Shown one piece after another: positions 15,372 to 24,922 of a DNA stretch of 64,000 nt. Origin of the DNA: Nonomuraea typhae (GTDB lineage: Bacteria; Actinomycetota; Actinomycetes; Streptosporangiales; Streptosporangiaceae); NCBI RefSeq assembly GCF_009760925.1, contig NZ_VRLV01000004.1, forward strand, positions 560,308 through 624,307, written 5' to 3'. Position 1 is the stretch's first letter. Each line of letters begins with the position of its first letter. Position numbers and translations under genes: made by a program. The notes below the pieces were generated by a model, which was given only the letters and a program-made list of their open reading frames with translations, was not told the DNA's origin and did no database searches.

Positions 15372-17594
15372 ATGATGAGCCGTCCACCGCCCACCGAACT
15401 CGATCCAGGGCGTGTGCCCCCGCCGACCACCCTCGACCCGGGCCGCGAGCCGCCCGCAGAGGACGACTGGGGCCCCGGCAGGCTCCCGCGCGCCTTCACC
15501 GGCCGGCTGAACCTGGTCAGGGAGCTGCCCGGCGGCGCCGAGGCGCAGCTCTTCCTGGTCACCGACGAGGAGGGCCGTGAGCGCATCCTCAAGATCTACC
15601 GGGCCGGGCACGGGCCCGACCCGGCCGCGTCCGCGGCGCTGGCCGGGCTGGTGGGCGTGCCGCACCTGGTGGAGGTGTTCGAGCGGGGGGCGGTCGCCGA
15701 GCGCGCGTACGAGCTGATGGAGCACCTGGCCGGCGGCGACCTGCTGGTCCTCCTCGGCGAAGGCGACCCGCCCGCGGGACTGCCTCCCGCGACGGTGACC
15801 GAGATCGCCCGCCAGGCGGCGCAGGCGCTGGGCGCGCTGCACGGCGCGGGCGTCCCGCACCGCGACCTGAAGCCGGGCAACCTGCTGCTGCGCTCCCGCG
15901 AGCCGCTGGACCTGGCCGTCATCGACTTCGGCATCAGCCGGGCGATCGACGGCACCGAGATCCGTGAGAGCCGGCACGGCACGTTGATCTACATGGCGCC
16001 CGAGCAGCTCATCGGCCGGATGATCTCGCCCACCGTCGACTGGTGGGCCCTGGGCATGACGCTGCTCGAGCTGAGCGCCGGACGGCACCCCTACAGCCAC
16101 CTGCTGGACGCCGAAGTGGTGATGCTGCAGCTGGCCACCCGCGACGTCGACCTCACGGGGGTGGACGACGAGCGCGTGCGGCTCCTGCTGCGCGGCCTGC
16201 TCACCAAGGACCCGGCCGACCGCTGGGGCGCCGGCCAGGTGGCGGCGTGGCTGCGCGGCGAGTCCCCGCCGGTCATCGCCTCCGGCGTCGAGGAGCCCCA
16301 GTTCGAGCCGTACGACCACCAGGGCAGAACGGTCACCGGCCGCATGCAGCTCGCCCAGCTGCTGGCCGCGGAGTGGGAGAGCGCGGCGGCGCACTACTTC
16401 ACCCCCACGGGTACGGCACCGCCCTGGCGGGACCTGCGTGCCTGGATCTCCCAGGTGGGCGGCGACCCGGCGGAGCTGTTCGCGCTCGTGGAGACGGAGC
16501 TGCCACCCGACGTCAAGCTGCTGCGCCTGGTGCGCTGGCTGGATCCCACGCTGCCCGCCGTCTACCGCAACGAGGTGCTCAGCCTCGACCGGCTCACCGA
16601 ACTGGCCCGCAAGGCGCTCGGCGACATCCCGGGCAACGTCCCCGACCTGATCCTCCAGCTGTGGAACCACCGGCTGCTGCCGGACCTGGCCCACGCGCCC
16701 CTCGGCGGCGGGCTGGCCGAGGCCGACGCCCGATGGCGGAACCTGCACGCCGACTGGCAGGCCGTCGCCGCCCGGGTCCGCGCCACCCGCCCGGAGCTGG
16801 CCCCGGCCCTGGACGGGATCGAGCCCCGGGTCCTGCTGCCGAACCTCCTGGCGCTGGCCACCAGCCCGGAGACCGCCGCCGCGGCCCTGCGCCAGGCGGC
16901 CGAGGAGGTGCGCGCCGACCTGCCTGAAGAGGTGCCGTGGTTCACCGAGCTCGCCGACGCGCGGGCCGGGCCGCTCGACCGGCTGTGCGCCCTGCTGCTG
17001 GAGGCCGCCGCCCGCGCCGAGGCCGCCGACCTGCACGCGGCGCGCGCCCGCCGGGCCTGGCTGCTGCGGCAGGAGGACGCGCACCTGTGGTACCGCGAGC
17101 AGGACCGGCCGCTGGCGCTGGGCTGGGCCGTCGCGGGCTGCTGCCTGGTGGGGGCGCTCTGGGTGTGGCTGATCGTGGTGAGCGACCTGATCCCGATCGC
17201 CACGACGGCCATGGTCGATCTCGCCTGGGTCTGCGCGATCCTGGCGATCGCCCCGGTGATCGGGATGGAACTGGCCCTGGCCGCCGGCGTCGGCGGGCCG
17301 TACCACCCGGCGTACTCGCTGATCGGCGGCGTCGTACGGCTGGCCAGGGCGGCGGCCCGGCCGATCCGCGGCGCCGCGTGGATGGGCCTCGTGCTCGTGG
17401 GGGCGGGGTTCGCGGCCGTGGTGGCGGCGACGGCTCTGCTGCCTCCGGCGCTGCCCATCGGCACGGTCGCCGCCCAGGCGATCTGGGCGGCGGCCCGCTG
17501 GCGGCGCTGGGCCGCCGACGAGGAGGAGCGGGCCGTACAGCTCGCGCAGGCACGACGGGAACAGCAGGAAGACGACGAAGGGGAACGGACATGA
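15372..17594 (+). CDS. Membrane-anchored Hanks-type Ser/Thr protein kinase
   Basis: A 740-aa protein. The kinase domain spans residues ~35-290: ILKIYR lysine, HRDLKPGNLLL catalytic loop (about residue 163), DFG with IDFGISRA, and APEQL. The glycine loop is poor (LPGGAEAQLFLV). A ~300-residue helical middle region is followed by hydrophobic helices (WAVAGCCLVGALWVWLIVV, VCAILAIAPVIGMELALAAG, MGLVLVGAGFAAVVAATALL) and a basic tail. Start ATG 15372 (or 15375) has GGGGA upstream. The kinase overlaps the next gene by ATGA. It likely phosphorylates a partner read by the FHA protein of the same operon. Confidence 0.9.
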   Translation: MMSRPPPTELDPGRVPPPTTLDPGREPPAEDDWGPGRLPRAFTGRLNLVRELPGGAEAQLFLVTDEEGRERILKIYRAGHGPDPAASAALAGLVGVPHLVEVFERGAVAERAYELMEHLAGGDLLVLLGEGDPPAGLPPATVTEIARQAAQALGALHGAGVPHRDLKPGNLLLRSREPLDLAVIDFGISRAIDGTEIRESRHGTLIYMAPEQLIGRMISPTVDWWALGMTLLELSAGRHPYSHLLDAEVVMLQLATRDVDLTGVDDERVRLLLRGLLTKDPADRWGAGQVAAWLRGESPPVIASGVEEPQFEPYDHQGRTVTGRMQLAQLLAAEWESAAAHYFTPTGTAPPWRDLRAWISQVGGDPAELFALVETELPPDVKLLRLVRWLDPTLPAVYRNEVLSLDRLTELARKALGDIPGNVPDLILQLWNHRLLPDLAHAPLGGGLAEADARWRNLHADWQAVAARVRATRPELAPALDGIEPRVLLPNLLALATSPETAAAALRQAAEEVRADLPEEVPWFTELADARAGPLDRLCALLLEAAARAEAADLHAARARRAWLLRQEDAHLWYREQDRPLALGWAVAGCCLVGALWVWLIVVSDLIPIATTAMVDLAWVCAILAIAPVIGMELALAAGVGGPYHPAYSLIGGVVRLARAAARPIRGAAWMGLVLVGAGFAAVVAATALLPPALPIGTVAAQAIWAAARWRRWAADEEERAVQLAQARREQQEDDEGERT

Positions 17595-18868
17595 GCGCGG
17601 GTGCGATGGCGGTGGTCGCGGTTCCGGCGGTGCTGCCGGTGGCGGTGGGTGTGCTGGCGATCGGGGGAGCGGCCCTGCTGATCGCGCGGGCCGCGTCCCG
17701 GGGCGCCGAGCTGGCGGCCGAGGGCGCCGCCGTGCTCGGCGACACGATGGAGGCGGAGCTGGCCCGGCTGGCCGACGAACGCCGCGCCGCCGACCAGTGG
17801 CGGGACGCGGCGGCGCTGGTCGTGAAGCACAACGCGCGCATCGCGGCGCTGCGCGCGGCGGCCGGCAAGATGTCGATCGCGCTGGCCCTGCCCGAGCCGC
17901 TGACGGTGGCCGGCGCCGACCTGGCCACGATCGGCGCCTGGTGCGCGGACACCACCGCCCGGCTCGACCAGGCGCTGGCCGTACTGAGCAGTCATACGGC
18001 GGGCGCGGCCTGCCGCAGACTGGCCGGCAAGCTCGGCGGCACGTCCGCGCCGCTGGTCACCGTGGCTCAGGCGCTGGCCAGGGCCAGGCTCACGACGCCC
18101 AGGTCGGCGCCGGCGGCGCCCGGCGGGGTGGCCGACAAGCTCGACACCCAGCTCGCCAAACTGAGCCACGAGGTGAGCGCGGAGGACTACGCGCGGATCC
18201 TGGAGACGGCGGCGGGCATCCGCATGGCCACCTCCGTGCAGGCGGAGCGCGCCGGGCTCGACCAGCTCGTCCGGCAGGTGCACGACGCCAACGCGGCGGC
18301 CCGCCGCCGCCGCGAGGACGCGGTGTGCGCCGGCGCGTACCTGCAGTCCTTCCACGCGACCGGCCTGCCCGACGCGGGGGACGGCGGCGCGGCGCGCGTG
18401 CTCGAGCGGCTGAACGCCGTCGTCGCCGGTGACGCGCCCCTCGACGACGACCTGCGCGGCCGGGCCGAGGAGCTGAACCGCGAGGCGTTGTGCCGCGCCC
18501 AGCAGATGTACCTGCGCGAGACCGTGGCCGCGCTCATGCGGGACATGGGCTGGGACGTCGCCGGTGACGCGCAGGTCCTCACCCTGACCAGGGACGACTG
18601 GAGCGGCCACCACGCCACCGTCGACGTCGGCGACCGCATGGTGCGCGGCCACGTGGTCAGGACGGCGCCGCCGGCCGGAGCCGACGGCCGCCGCCAGGAC
18701 CGCGAGCGGTGCGCGGACTTCGCCCGGTACTTCGACGGCATGGCCGCGCGCCTGCCCGCCGAGCACAGCCGTCCGGAGATCTCCGTGGACGCCGCGGTCG
18801 AGGTCGCGGCCCCGGCCGCCGGGGCCACCCGCCGCCACGAGGGCCCGATCTACCGGGAGCGCTCGTGA
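17591..18868 (+). CDS. Hypothetical coiled-coil protein between kinase and AAA+ ATPase
   Basis: A 425-aa protein. A short hydrophobic N-terminus (VAVPAVLPVAVGVLAIGGAA) may be a membrane anchor. The body is Ala/Arg/Glu-rich helix, with repeated LAAAG/ARLADER heptads, and ends with a mixed region (DDWSGHHATVDVGDRMVRGH). ATG 17591 overlaps the kinase stop, and its own stop overlaps the GTG of the ATPase, so all three are translationally coupled. No family recognised. A scaffold or kinase substrate is plausible but not shown. Confidence 0.7.
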   Translation: MSAGAMAVVAVPAVLPVAVGVLAIGGAALLIARAASRGAELAAEGAAVLGDTMEAELARLADERRAADQWRDAAALVVKHNARIAALRAAAGKMSIALALPEPLTVAGADLATIGAWCADTTARLDQALAVLSSHTAGAACRRLAGKLGGTSAPLVTVAQALARARLTTPRSAPAAPGGVADKLDTQLAKLSHEVSAEDYARILETAAGIRMATSVQAERAGLDQLVRQVHDANAAARRRREDAVCAGAYLQSFHATGLPDAGDGGAARVLERLNAVVAGDAPLDDDLRGRAEELNREALCRAQQMYLRETVAALMRDMGWDVAGDAQVLTLTRDDWSGHHATVDVGDRMVRGHVVRTAPPAGADGRRQDRERCADFARYFDGMAARLPAEHSRPEISVDAAVEVAAPAAGATRRHEGPIYRERS

Positions 18869-20706
18869 ACGGCTGGTCGAAGCGGCTGACGGACTGGCCG
18901 CCGTTCGCCAGGGAACTGCAGGGCACGCTGTCCGTCCACGCCCAGTACATCCTGCACGGCAACGTGCGCGACCGTTTCCTCGTTCCGCCGGGGCCGATCT
19001 CGCTCCCGCTCGTGGACGTCCTGTGGGAGGCGCTGCGGCCCGACGGCTATCTGGCGCTGGTCCGCTACGACCCCGTGACCGGCTTCTCCCTGCACGCCGA
19101 GGCCGAGAAGGGCGCCGCCGCCCACGCGCTCGGGTCGGGCGTGCTGGGCTCGGCGCCGTCCATGGACAGGCTGATGGCGCAACTGGCCGCCGTGACCCAG
19201 GCGGGTTCGGCACGGCTGGCGCTGGTCCTCGACTTCGCCTCCCGCCTGGTGGTCTCGCCCGCCCACCTCAGCCAGGACGAGCACGACCTGTTCCGTTACG
19301 CGCTCAAGCTCGCCGAGACCGCCACCCCGCGGCTGGGCGGGCCGCCGGAGCGGCAGGCGGCGCTGTTCAACCCGCTGATCTGGCTGGTGGACGGCGAACG
19401 CGACCTGCCGGCCTGGCTGATGGCCTCGGGGGCGCGGGTCCGGCCGATCGGCGTGCCGTTCCCCGGCCTGGACGAGCGCACCAAGGCCGCCCGGATGCTC
19501 GCCAGGGAGTTCGGCCTGGTGGATCCGCCCAAGGACTCCGACGGCGCCCGCGCCCTGGAGGCGTTCGCCCGCCAGACCGACGGCATGCGCACCAGGGACC
19601 TGCACGAGATCGTCCGGCTGGCGTGGGACCGCGGCATGGGCGCCGTGGAACTGCCCGACGCCGTGCGCATCTACAAACTGGGCATCGAGGACAACCTCTG
19701 GCGCCGCGGCGAGCTGCGCAAACGCATCCAGGAGGGCGAGAGCTGGCTGCACGACCGGGTCAAGGGCCAGCGCCGGGCGGTGCTCAAGACCCTCGACATC
19801 CTCAAACGCGCCGCGCTCGGCCTGTCCGGCGCCCAGGCCACCTCGCCGGGAACCCGGCCCCGCGGCATCCTGTTCTTCGCCGGGCCCACGGGAGTGGGCA
19901 AGACCGAACTGGCCAAGGCCGTGGCCGCGCTGGTGTTCGGGGAGGCCGACTCGTTCCTGCGCTTCGACATGAGCGAGTTCGCCGCCGAGCACGCCGCCGA
20001 CCGGCTGATCGGCGCCCCGCCCGGCTACGTCGGCTTCGAGGCGGGCGGCGAGCTGACCAGCGCGGTGCGCAGGATGCCGTTCCGGGTCATCCTGTTCGAC
20101 GAGATCGAGAAGGCCCACCCGCTGGTCCTCGACAAGTTCCTGCAGATCCTGGAGGACGGCCGGCTCACCGACGGCCAGGGCATGACCACCTACTTCTCCG
20201 AGTGCGTGCTGGTCTTCACCTCCAACCTCGGCATCTACCGCGAGGATCCGGAGACCCGGCGGAAGGTCCGCACCGTGGACGAGACGATGGCGCAGGAGGA
20301 GGTGCGCGCGATCGTCCTGGAGACCATCAAGGAGCACTTCACCGACAGGCTCAACCGGCCCGAGCTGCTCAACAGGTTCGGCGACAACATCGTCGTCTTC
20401 GACTTCATCTCGCCCGAGGTCGCCGCCCTGATCTTCGACGCGCAGGTCGACAACATCATCCGCGCGGTGGAGGAGCAGCATCGCGTCCGCGTCGAGCTCA
20501 CCGCCCAGGCCCGCGACGCCCTGCGCGCCCGGTGCCCGTTCTCCCCGGAGAACGGCGGCAGGGGCATCGGCAACGCGCTGGAGTCGGCGTTCATCAACCC
20601 GCTGGCCCGCGAGCTGTTCGACCGCGACGCCGTACCCGGGAGCACGCTGCGGATCCTCGGCGTCAACGGCGGCGACCCCGTGACCCTGCGGGTGGAGGCG
20701 CGATGA
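18865..20706 (+). CDS. ClpA/B D2-type AAA+ ATPase
   Basis: A 613-aa protein. Residues ~1-300 form a degenerate N-terminal P-loop-like region (VLHGNVRDRF, LALVLDFASRL). The C-terminal half is a ClpB-like AAA_2 module with Walker A GPTGVGKTELAKA (about residue 338), FDMSEF, GAPPGYVGFEAGG and Walker B VILFDEIEKAH (about residue 408). A Clp D2-small-like C-terminus follows (NRPELLNRFGDNIVVFDF). The GTG start overlaps the previous stop. It is not a standard ClpB because the first AAA module lacks Walker motifs. It probably remodels an assembly of this locus. Confidence 0.9.
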   Translation: MNGWSKRLTDWPPFARELQGTLSVHAQYILHGNVRDRFLVPPGPISLPLVDVLWEALRPDGYLALVRYDPVTGFSLHAEAEKGAAAHALGSGVLGSAPSMDRLMAQLAAVTQAGSARLALVLDFASRLVVSPAHLSQDEHDLFRYALKLAETATPRLGGPPERQAALFNPLIWLVDGERDLPAWLMASGARVRPIGVPFPGLDERTKAARMLAREFGLVDPPKDSDGARALEAFARQTDGMRTRDLHEIVRLAWDRGMGAVELPDAVRIYKLGIEDNLWRRGELRKRIQEGESWLHDRVKGQRRAVLKTLDILKRAALGLSGAQATSPGTRPRGILFFAGPTGVGKTELAKAVAALVFGEADSFLRFDMSEFAAEHAADRLIGAPPGYVGFEAGGELTSAVRRMPFRVILFDEIEKAHPLVLDKFLQILEDGRLTDGQGMTTYFSECVLVFTSNLGIYREDPETRRKVRTVDETMAQEEVRAIVLETIKEHFTDRLNRPELLNRFGDNIVVFDFISPEVAALIFDAQVDNIIRAVEEQHRVRVELTAQARDALRARCPFSPENGGRGIGNALESAFINPLARELFDRDAVPGSTLRILGVNGGDPVTLRVEAR

Positions 20707-21116
20707 GGTGCCCCCTGAACTGCCCGGACCCGGGCCCGACCACGATGTGCCGGAGGTGCGGCTCCGACCTCGTGACCGGCCCGGGCCCGGGTGAGCAGGC
20801 CCCGCCCTGCGTGCTCGTGGTGCGCTTCGCCTTCGGGGACGTCACCCCGTGCACGAGCGCGCCCGTACGGCTGGGCCGCGACCCCGCCTGGTCGCCGTTC
20901 GGCGCCGCCCTGGCCGCCCACGGCAACGTCTCGCGCAAGCACGCGACCTTGGGACTCGACGCCGACGGCCAGGCGTGGATCGACCCCGAGCCGACCCCGA
21001 ACGGCACCTTCCTCAACGGCGCGGAACTGCCGCCCGGCACCCGGCACCCGCTGTCCGAGGGCGACACGGTACGGCTGGCCGCGGGCCCGGAAGGCGTGGT
21101 CACCCAGCAGGCGTGA
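20703..21116 (+). CDS. Zinc-ribbon plus FHA domain protein
   Basis: A 137-aa protein. Two Cys pairs at the N-terminus (CPLNC and MCRRCG) suggest a small zinc ribbon. The rest is an FHA phosphothreonine-binding domain: VRLGRDP, NVSRKHATLGL, then TPNGTFLNG, all in the expected order. The ATG overlaps the ATPase stop (ATGA). As the last member of the kinase operon it is the natural reader of kinase-generated phospho-Thr marks, possibly on the hypothetical protein or ATPase. Confidence 0.85.
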   Translation: MRCPLNCPDPGPTTMCRRCGSDLVTGPGPGEQAPPCVLVVRFAFGDVTPCTSAPVRLGRDPAWSPFGAALAAHGNVSRKHATLGLDADGQAWIDPEPTPNGTFLNGAELPPGTRHPLSEGDTVRLAAGPEGVVTQQA

Positions 21117-21151
21117 CGATTCTGTCGCCCGCTGCTGCTTAGATCATCGGC

Positions 21152-23191
21152 ATGCGGCCATCCCCCCTCGCCCAGCGTCTGGACCAGCTCCTGCGCGGGA
21201 CTGTGAACGATCCCACGTACTGGCCCGTCACCTCGCTGTGGAGCACCGGCCTGGCCGGGGTGGACCAGGAGCTGCTGGCCGCGGCGGCCCGTGAGCTGAC
21301 CGCGCACCTGCTGCGGGAGCCCGGGCGCGAACCCTACGACGTGCTCGTCACGGCAGGGGCCGCGGGCATGGACGCCGAAGTGGGCGCGCGCCTGGCCGCG
21401 GAGCACGGGCCGATCTGGGCCGCCGAGCAGGCGCTGGTGCTCGGCTGGGACGTCGAGGGCCGGGCGTTGTTCGCCGAGGCGGTGCGCATCCGGGCGGACT
21501 ACGAGCCGCACCGCCGGCCGGACGGCGTGACCGCGTGGCTCAGCGGCCTGCCCGGCTACCGCGACGTCGCCAGGACCGTCCTGGAGGCGGCCGCGGCCAG
21601 GGTGGCCGCGATCCACGCCGGTGAGCTCGCCTACCAGGCGGAGAAGGCGGTCACCGGCACGGAGAAGGCGGTCCTCGGCCGGGCCGCCCGGGTGGCGCTC
21701 CACCTGGACGAGCCCTGGCTGCCCGCCCTGCTCGACGAGCTGCTGCCCGGGATCGCGGTGGCGCCCACCCGGGCCAGGACCCTGCCCTCCCAGGGGCTGC
21801 TGTTCGAGCTCGCCCGCGCGACCGAGGAGCACCCGACCCCCGAGGCGATCTCCGCGCTGCGCGCCGCCCGCGCCGCCACCCGGCACGCGGGCGTGCCCAC
21901 GCAGCTCGACCGCATGTTCAAGCGCATCGAGCCCGCGCTGGCCAACCGGCTGGAGGTGGCGTTCCGGCTGCCCGACGGGCGCGTACGGCAGGCCGTCGGC
22001 GAGCACACGGCGGTGATCGAGGTCGGCGACGGGGTCGAGCTGTCGTGGTGGCACGGAGACAAGAAGCTGAAGTCGGTCCCGGCGGCGGTCAGGCGGGAGC
22101 ATCCCGGCGAGGTCAAGCGGCTGCGCGAGCTGGCCAAGCAGACCCAGCGGCAGCAGGCCACCCTGGCCAGGGCGCTGGAGGCCGGGTACGCCGCCGGCGC
22201 GGCGGCTCCGCCGTACCGGCGGCTGGAGGGGCAGCCGATCACCGACCGGCTCATCTGGGAGTTCGAGGTCGAGCCCGGCGTGTGGCGCGGCGAGCTGGGG
22301 ATGAGCGTGCCGGACGTCCCGGTGCGGCTGTGGCATCCGGCCCGCGCGCGGGTGGAGGAGGTGCGGGCCTGGCGGGAGACGGTCCAGGACAAGGAGCTGC
22401 GTCAGCCGTTCAAGCAGGCGTTTCGCGAGGTCTACCTGCTCACCCCCGCCGAGGAGGAGACCGCGACCCACTCCGGCCGGTTCGCCGGGCACGTGGTGCA
22501 CTATCGGCGGCTCTACGCGCTGTTCAAGCAGCGCGGCTGGCAGGCCGACTTCCTCGGGCCGTGGGACGGCGGCTACGAAGGGACGGCGCGGCGGGTGATG
22601 GCGGGCGGCCTGTGGCGGGCGGTGCTGGATCACGGTCTCTACGAGCATGAGTACGCCGGTGTCGAAACGGTCCGCTTCGAGCGGCTGACCGGCGGCGCCT
22701 GGCGGGCGGCCCCGTTGCCGGAGGTCCCGGCGCTGGTGTTCAGCGAGGCCATGCGGGACGTCGACCTGTTCGTGGCCGTCACCTCGATCGCGGCCGACCC
22801 CACGTGGATCGGCCACGGGCCCGACCGGCTGCGGGAGTACTGGGAGACGGGCTCGTTCGCGGAGCTGACGCCCTCGGCCGAGGTGCGCAGGGACGCGCTG
22901 GCGCGGCTCATCGGGCGGACGGCCATCGCCGATCGGTGCACGGTGGCCGGGCGGTTCCTGGTGGTCCGGGGAGATCTGCGCACCTACAAGATCCACCTGG
23001 GGTCGGGGAACATCCTCATGGAGCCCAACGACGCCTACCTGTGCATCGTCGCCGGGGTCGATCCCCACGCCGGGCTCTTCCTGCCCTTCGAGGAGGACGG
23101 GCGGCTGGCGCTCATCCTCAGCAAGGCGTTCCTGCTCGCGCACGACACCGCCATCACCGACCCGTCGATCACCCGCCAGATCAGGGGTTGA
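21152..23191 (+). CDS. DUF4132 domain protein
   Basis: A 679-aa protein whose C-terminal ~250 residues match the DUF4132 (MolR-associated) domain. Key segments are YRRLEGQPITDRLIWEFE, QPFKQAFREVYLLTPAEE and RTYKIHLGSGNILMEPN. The N-terminal half is helical-repeat in nature. There is no signal or membrane segment. It begins 35 bp after the FHA gene, close enough for co-transcription. Published analyses place DUF4132/MolR proteins in NTP-dependent conflict systems near MoxR-type AAA+ ATPases, which fits the ClpB-like ATPase next door, but function is not established. Confidence 0.85.
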   Translation: MRPSPLAQRLDQLLRGTVNDPTYWPVTSLWSTGLAGVDQELLAAAARELTAHLLREPGREPYDVLVTAGAAGMDAEVGARLAAEHGPIWAAEQALVLGWDVEGRALFAEAVRIRADYEPHRRPDGVTAWLSGLPGYRDVARTVLEAAAARVAAIHAGELAYQAEKAVTGTEKAVLGRAARVALHLDEPWLPALLDELLPGIAVAPTRARTLPSQGLLFELARATEEHPTPEAISALRAARAATRHAGVPTQLDRMFKRIEPALANRLEVAFRLPDGRVRQAVGEHTAVIEVGDGVELSWWHGDKKLKSVPAAVRREHPGEVKRLRELAKQTQRQQATLARALEAGYAAGAAAPPYRRLEGQPITDRLIWEFEVEPGVWRGELGMSVPDVPVRLWHPARARVEEVRAWRETVQDKELRQPFKQAFREVYLLTPAEEETATHSGRFAGHVVHYRRLYALFKQRGWQADFLGPWDGGYEGTARRVMAGGLWRAVLDHGLYEHEYAGVETVRFERLTGGAWRAAPLPEVPALVFSEAMRDVDLFVAVTSIAADPTWIGHGPDRLREYWETGSFAELTPSAEVRRDALARLIGRTAIADRCTVAGRFLVVRGDLRTYKIHLGSGNILMEPNDAYLCIVAGVDPHAGLFLPFEEDGRLALILSKAFLLAHDTAITDPSITRQIRG

Positions 23192-23269
23192 CGATCTGTT
23201 CAAGACGGACGCGGCAGTTTTCGACACTCGTCCCAAAGCCGCGCCGGTGAACCTGGCTAGCTTTTCGGC

Positions 23270-24922
23270 ATGGTGCTCTTTGATGACAGCGAGACGTCGC
23301 CGGTGCTGACGGAGACGACCCGGGTGGTGCACGGCTTGCGCGTCCCGATGCGCGACGGGGTCGAACTGTCGCTGGACCTGGTCCGGCCCGACCTTCCCGG
23401 CCCGCTGCCGGTGGTGCTGGTACGCACGCCGTACGACAAGGTCTCCAGCCGGGACGGCGAGCTGTACGTGAAACTCGCGCAGCGGGGGTACATCACCGCC
23501 TTCAACGACTGCCGGGGGCGGTTCAACTCCGACGGGGTGTTCCGCCCGCAGGCCGACGAGGCCGACGACGGGTACGACACGGTCGAATGGATCGCCGCGC
23601 AGGAATGGTGCGATGGCAACGTGGGGATGTGCGGTGGCTCGTACGGCGGGCAGACGCAGTGGTACGCCGCGTCCCGGCGGCCGCCGCACCTGAAGGCGAT
23701 CGTGCCGTTCTGCTCACCGCCTTCGTCGTTGTGGCGCAACGAGCCGATCTTCGGCGGGTGCTGGCTGGTGGGCACCGCGGAATGGGCGGTCGCCATGGGC
23801 GCGCGATCCTGGCAGCTTCTCAACCCCCTGACCATGCTGAGCGAGCATCAGCCGTACTTCGACACCCTGCCCCTGGCGGCGGTGCCCGGGGCGGCGGGAG
23901 TCTCCTCGCCCTGGTGGGACGAGATGATGGAGCATCCCGTCCGCGACGATTTCTGGAAGCGGCGGGAGTACGAGCACCCCGAGGATCTCGCGGTCCTGAA
24001 CATCACCGGCTGGTGGGACATGAACTTCCCCGGCGCGCCGCTGAACTTCGAGGCCATGCGCGCCGGACCCTCCGCGGCCAAGCAGCAGCTGGTCATCGGG
24101 CCGTGGCCGCACGTCGTGAACACCAGCCGCGAGCTGAACGGCGTCGACTTCGGGGAAGAAGCCGTCATCCCGCTGTACGACCACGTCATCCGCTTCTTCG
24201 ACCGGTGGCTGAAGGGCGTCGGGAACGGGATCGAGGACGAGAAGCCGGTCCACGTCTTCGTCACGGGCGCCAACCAGTGGTGGGCCGAGGACGACTGGCC
24301 GCTGCCCGGCACCGAAGAGGTGCCCTACTATTTCCGCGCCGAGGGCGGGCTCTCTCCCGAGCAGCCGGGCATCGAGCCGCCCGACTCCTACCGTTACGAC
24401 CCGGCCGAGCCGGGGCTGCGCGCCTGGAGCCTGCACGACGGCCCCGTCGACGACGGCCCGGCGACGCCGCGTAAGGACGCCGTCTACTACACCAGTGAGC
24501 CGCTGACCGCGCCGCTCGACGTCGTCGGCTGGGTCACCTGCCGGCTCTGGGCGTCCTCGTCGGCCCTCGACACCGACTGGCACGTGCGGCTGACCGACGT
24601 GCACCCGGACGGCAGCGCGCGCTTCCTGTGCCGCGGCGCGCTGCGGGCCCGCTTCCGCCACTCCTTCGACGAGCCGGAGCTGCTCGAACCCGGCAAGCCC
24701 ACCCTGTTCGAGTTCACCATGGACGGCACGGGCGTGCGCTTCCTGCCCGGGCACCGCATCCGCGTCGAGGTGAGCAGCTCGGCCTTCAACCGCTACGACC
24801 GCAACACCAACTCCGGCGCGGACAACCCGTTCACGGACGACACGATCGTCGTCGCCGACCAGCAGATCCACCACGAGGCCGGGCTCGCCTCCGCCGTGGT
24901 GCTTCCCGTGGTCCGCCGCTGA
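23270..24922 (+). CDS. CocE/NonD family hydrolase (peptidase S15-type)
   Basis: A 550-aa alpha/beta hydrolase. The N-terminal VPMRDGVELSLDLVRP strand, the nucleophile elbow GGSYGG (about residue 122) and the C-terminal jelly-roll (GWVTCRLWASSSALDTDW, RIRVEVSSSAFNRYDRN) are characteristic of CocE and X-Pro dipeptidyl peptidases. There is no secretion signal, so it is likely cytosolic. The stop overlaps the PucR gene by one base, so the pair is an operon. Linked to the amino-acid genes on the other side of PucR, a role in ester or peptide cleavage during substrate use is reasonable. Substrate not predictable. Confidence 0.9.
   Translation: MVLFDDSETSPVLTETTRVVHGLRVPMRDGVELSLDLVRPDLPGPLPVVLVRTPYDKVSSRDGELYVKLAQRGYITAFNDCRGRFNSDGVFRPQADEADDGYDTVEWIAAQEWCDGNVGMCGGSYGGQTQWYAASRRPPHLKAIVPFCSPPSSLWRNEPIFGGCWLVGTAEWAVAMGARSWQLLNPLTMLSEHQPYFDTLPLAAVPGAAGVSSPWWDEMMEHPVRDDFWKRREYEHPEDLAVLNITGWWDMNFPGAPLNFEAMRAGPSAAKQQLVIGPWPHVVNTSRELNGVDFGEEAVIPLYDHVIRFFDRWLKGVGNGIEDEKPVHVFVTGANQWWAEDDWPLPGTEEVPYYFRAEGGLSPEQPGIEPPDSYRYDPAEPGLRAWSLHDGPVDDGPATPRKDAVYYTSEPLTAPLDVVGWVTCRLWASSSALDTDWHVRLTDVHPDGSARFLCRGALRARFRHSFDEPELLEPGKPTLFEFTMDGTGVRFLPGHRIRVEVSSSAFNRYDRNTNSGADNPFTDDTIVVADQQIHHEAGLASAVVLPVVRR

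Noticed and set aside
16562..19213. 883-aa minus-strand frame
   Set aside because: Composition is Arg/Pro/Ser antisense; spans three overlapping plus-strand genes with kinase and AAA+ motifs.
20663..23689. 1008-aa minus-strand frame
   Set aside because: Mirror of the DUF4132 and hydrolase genes, which have clear domain motifs on the plus strand.
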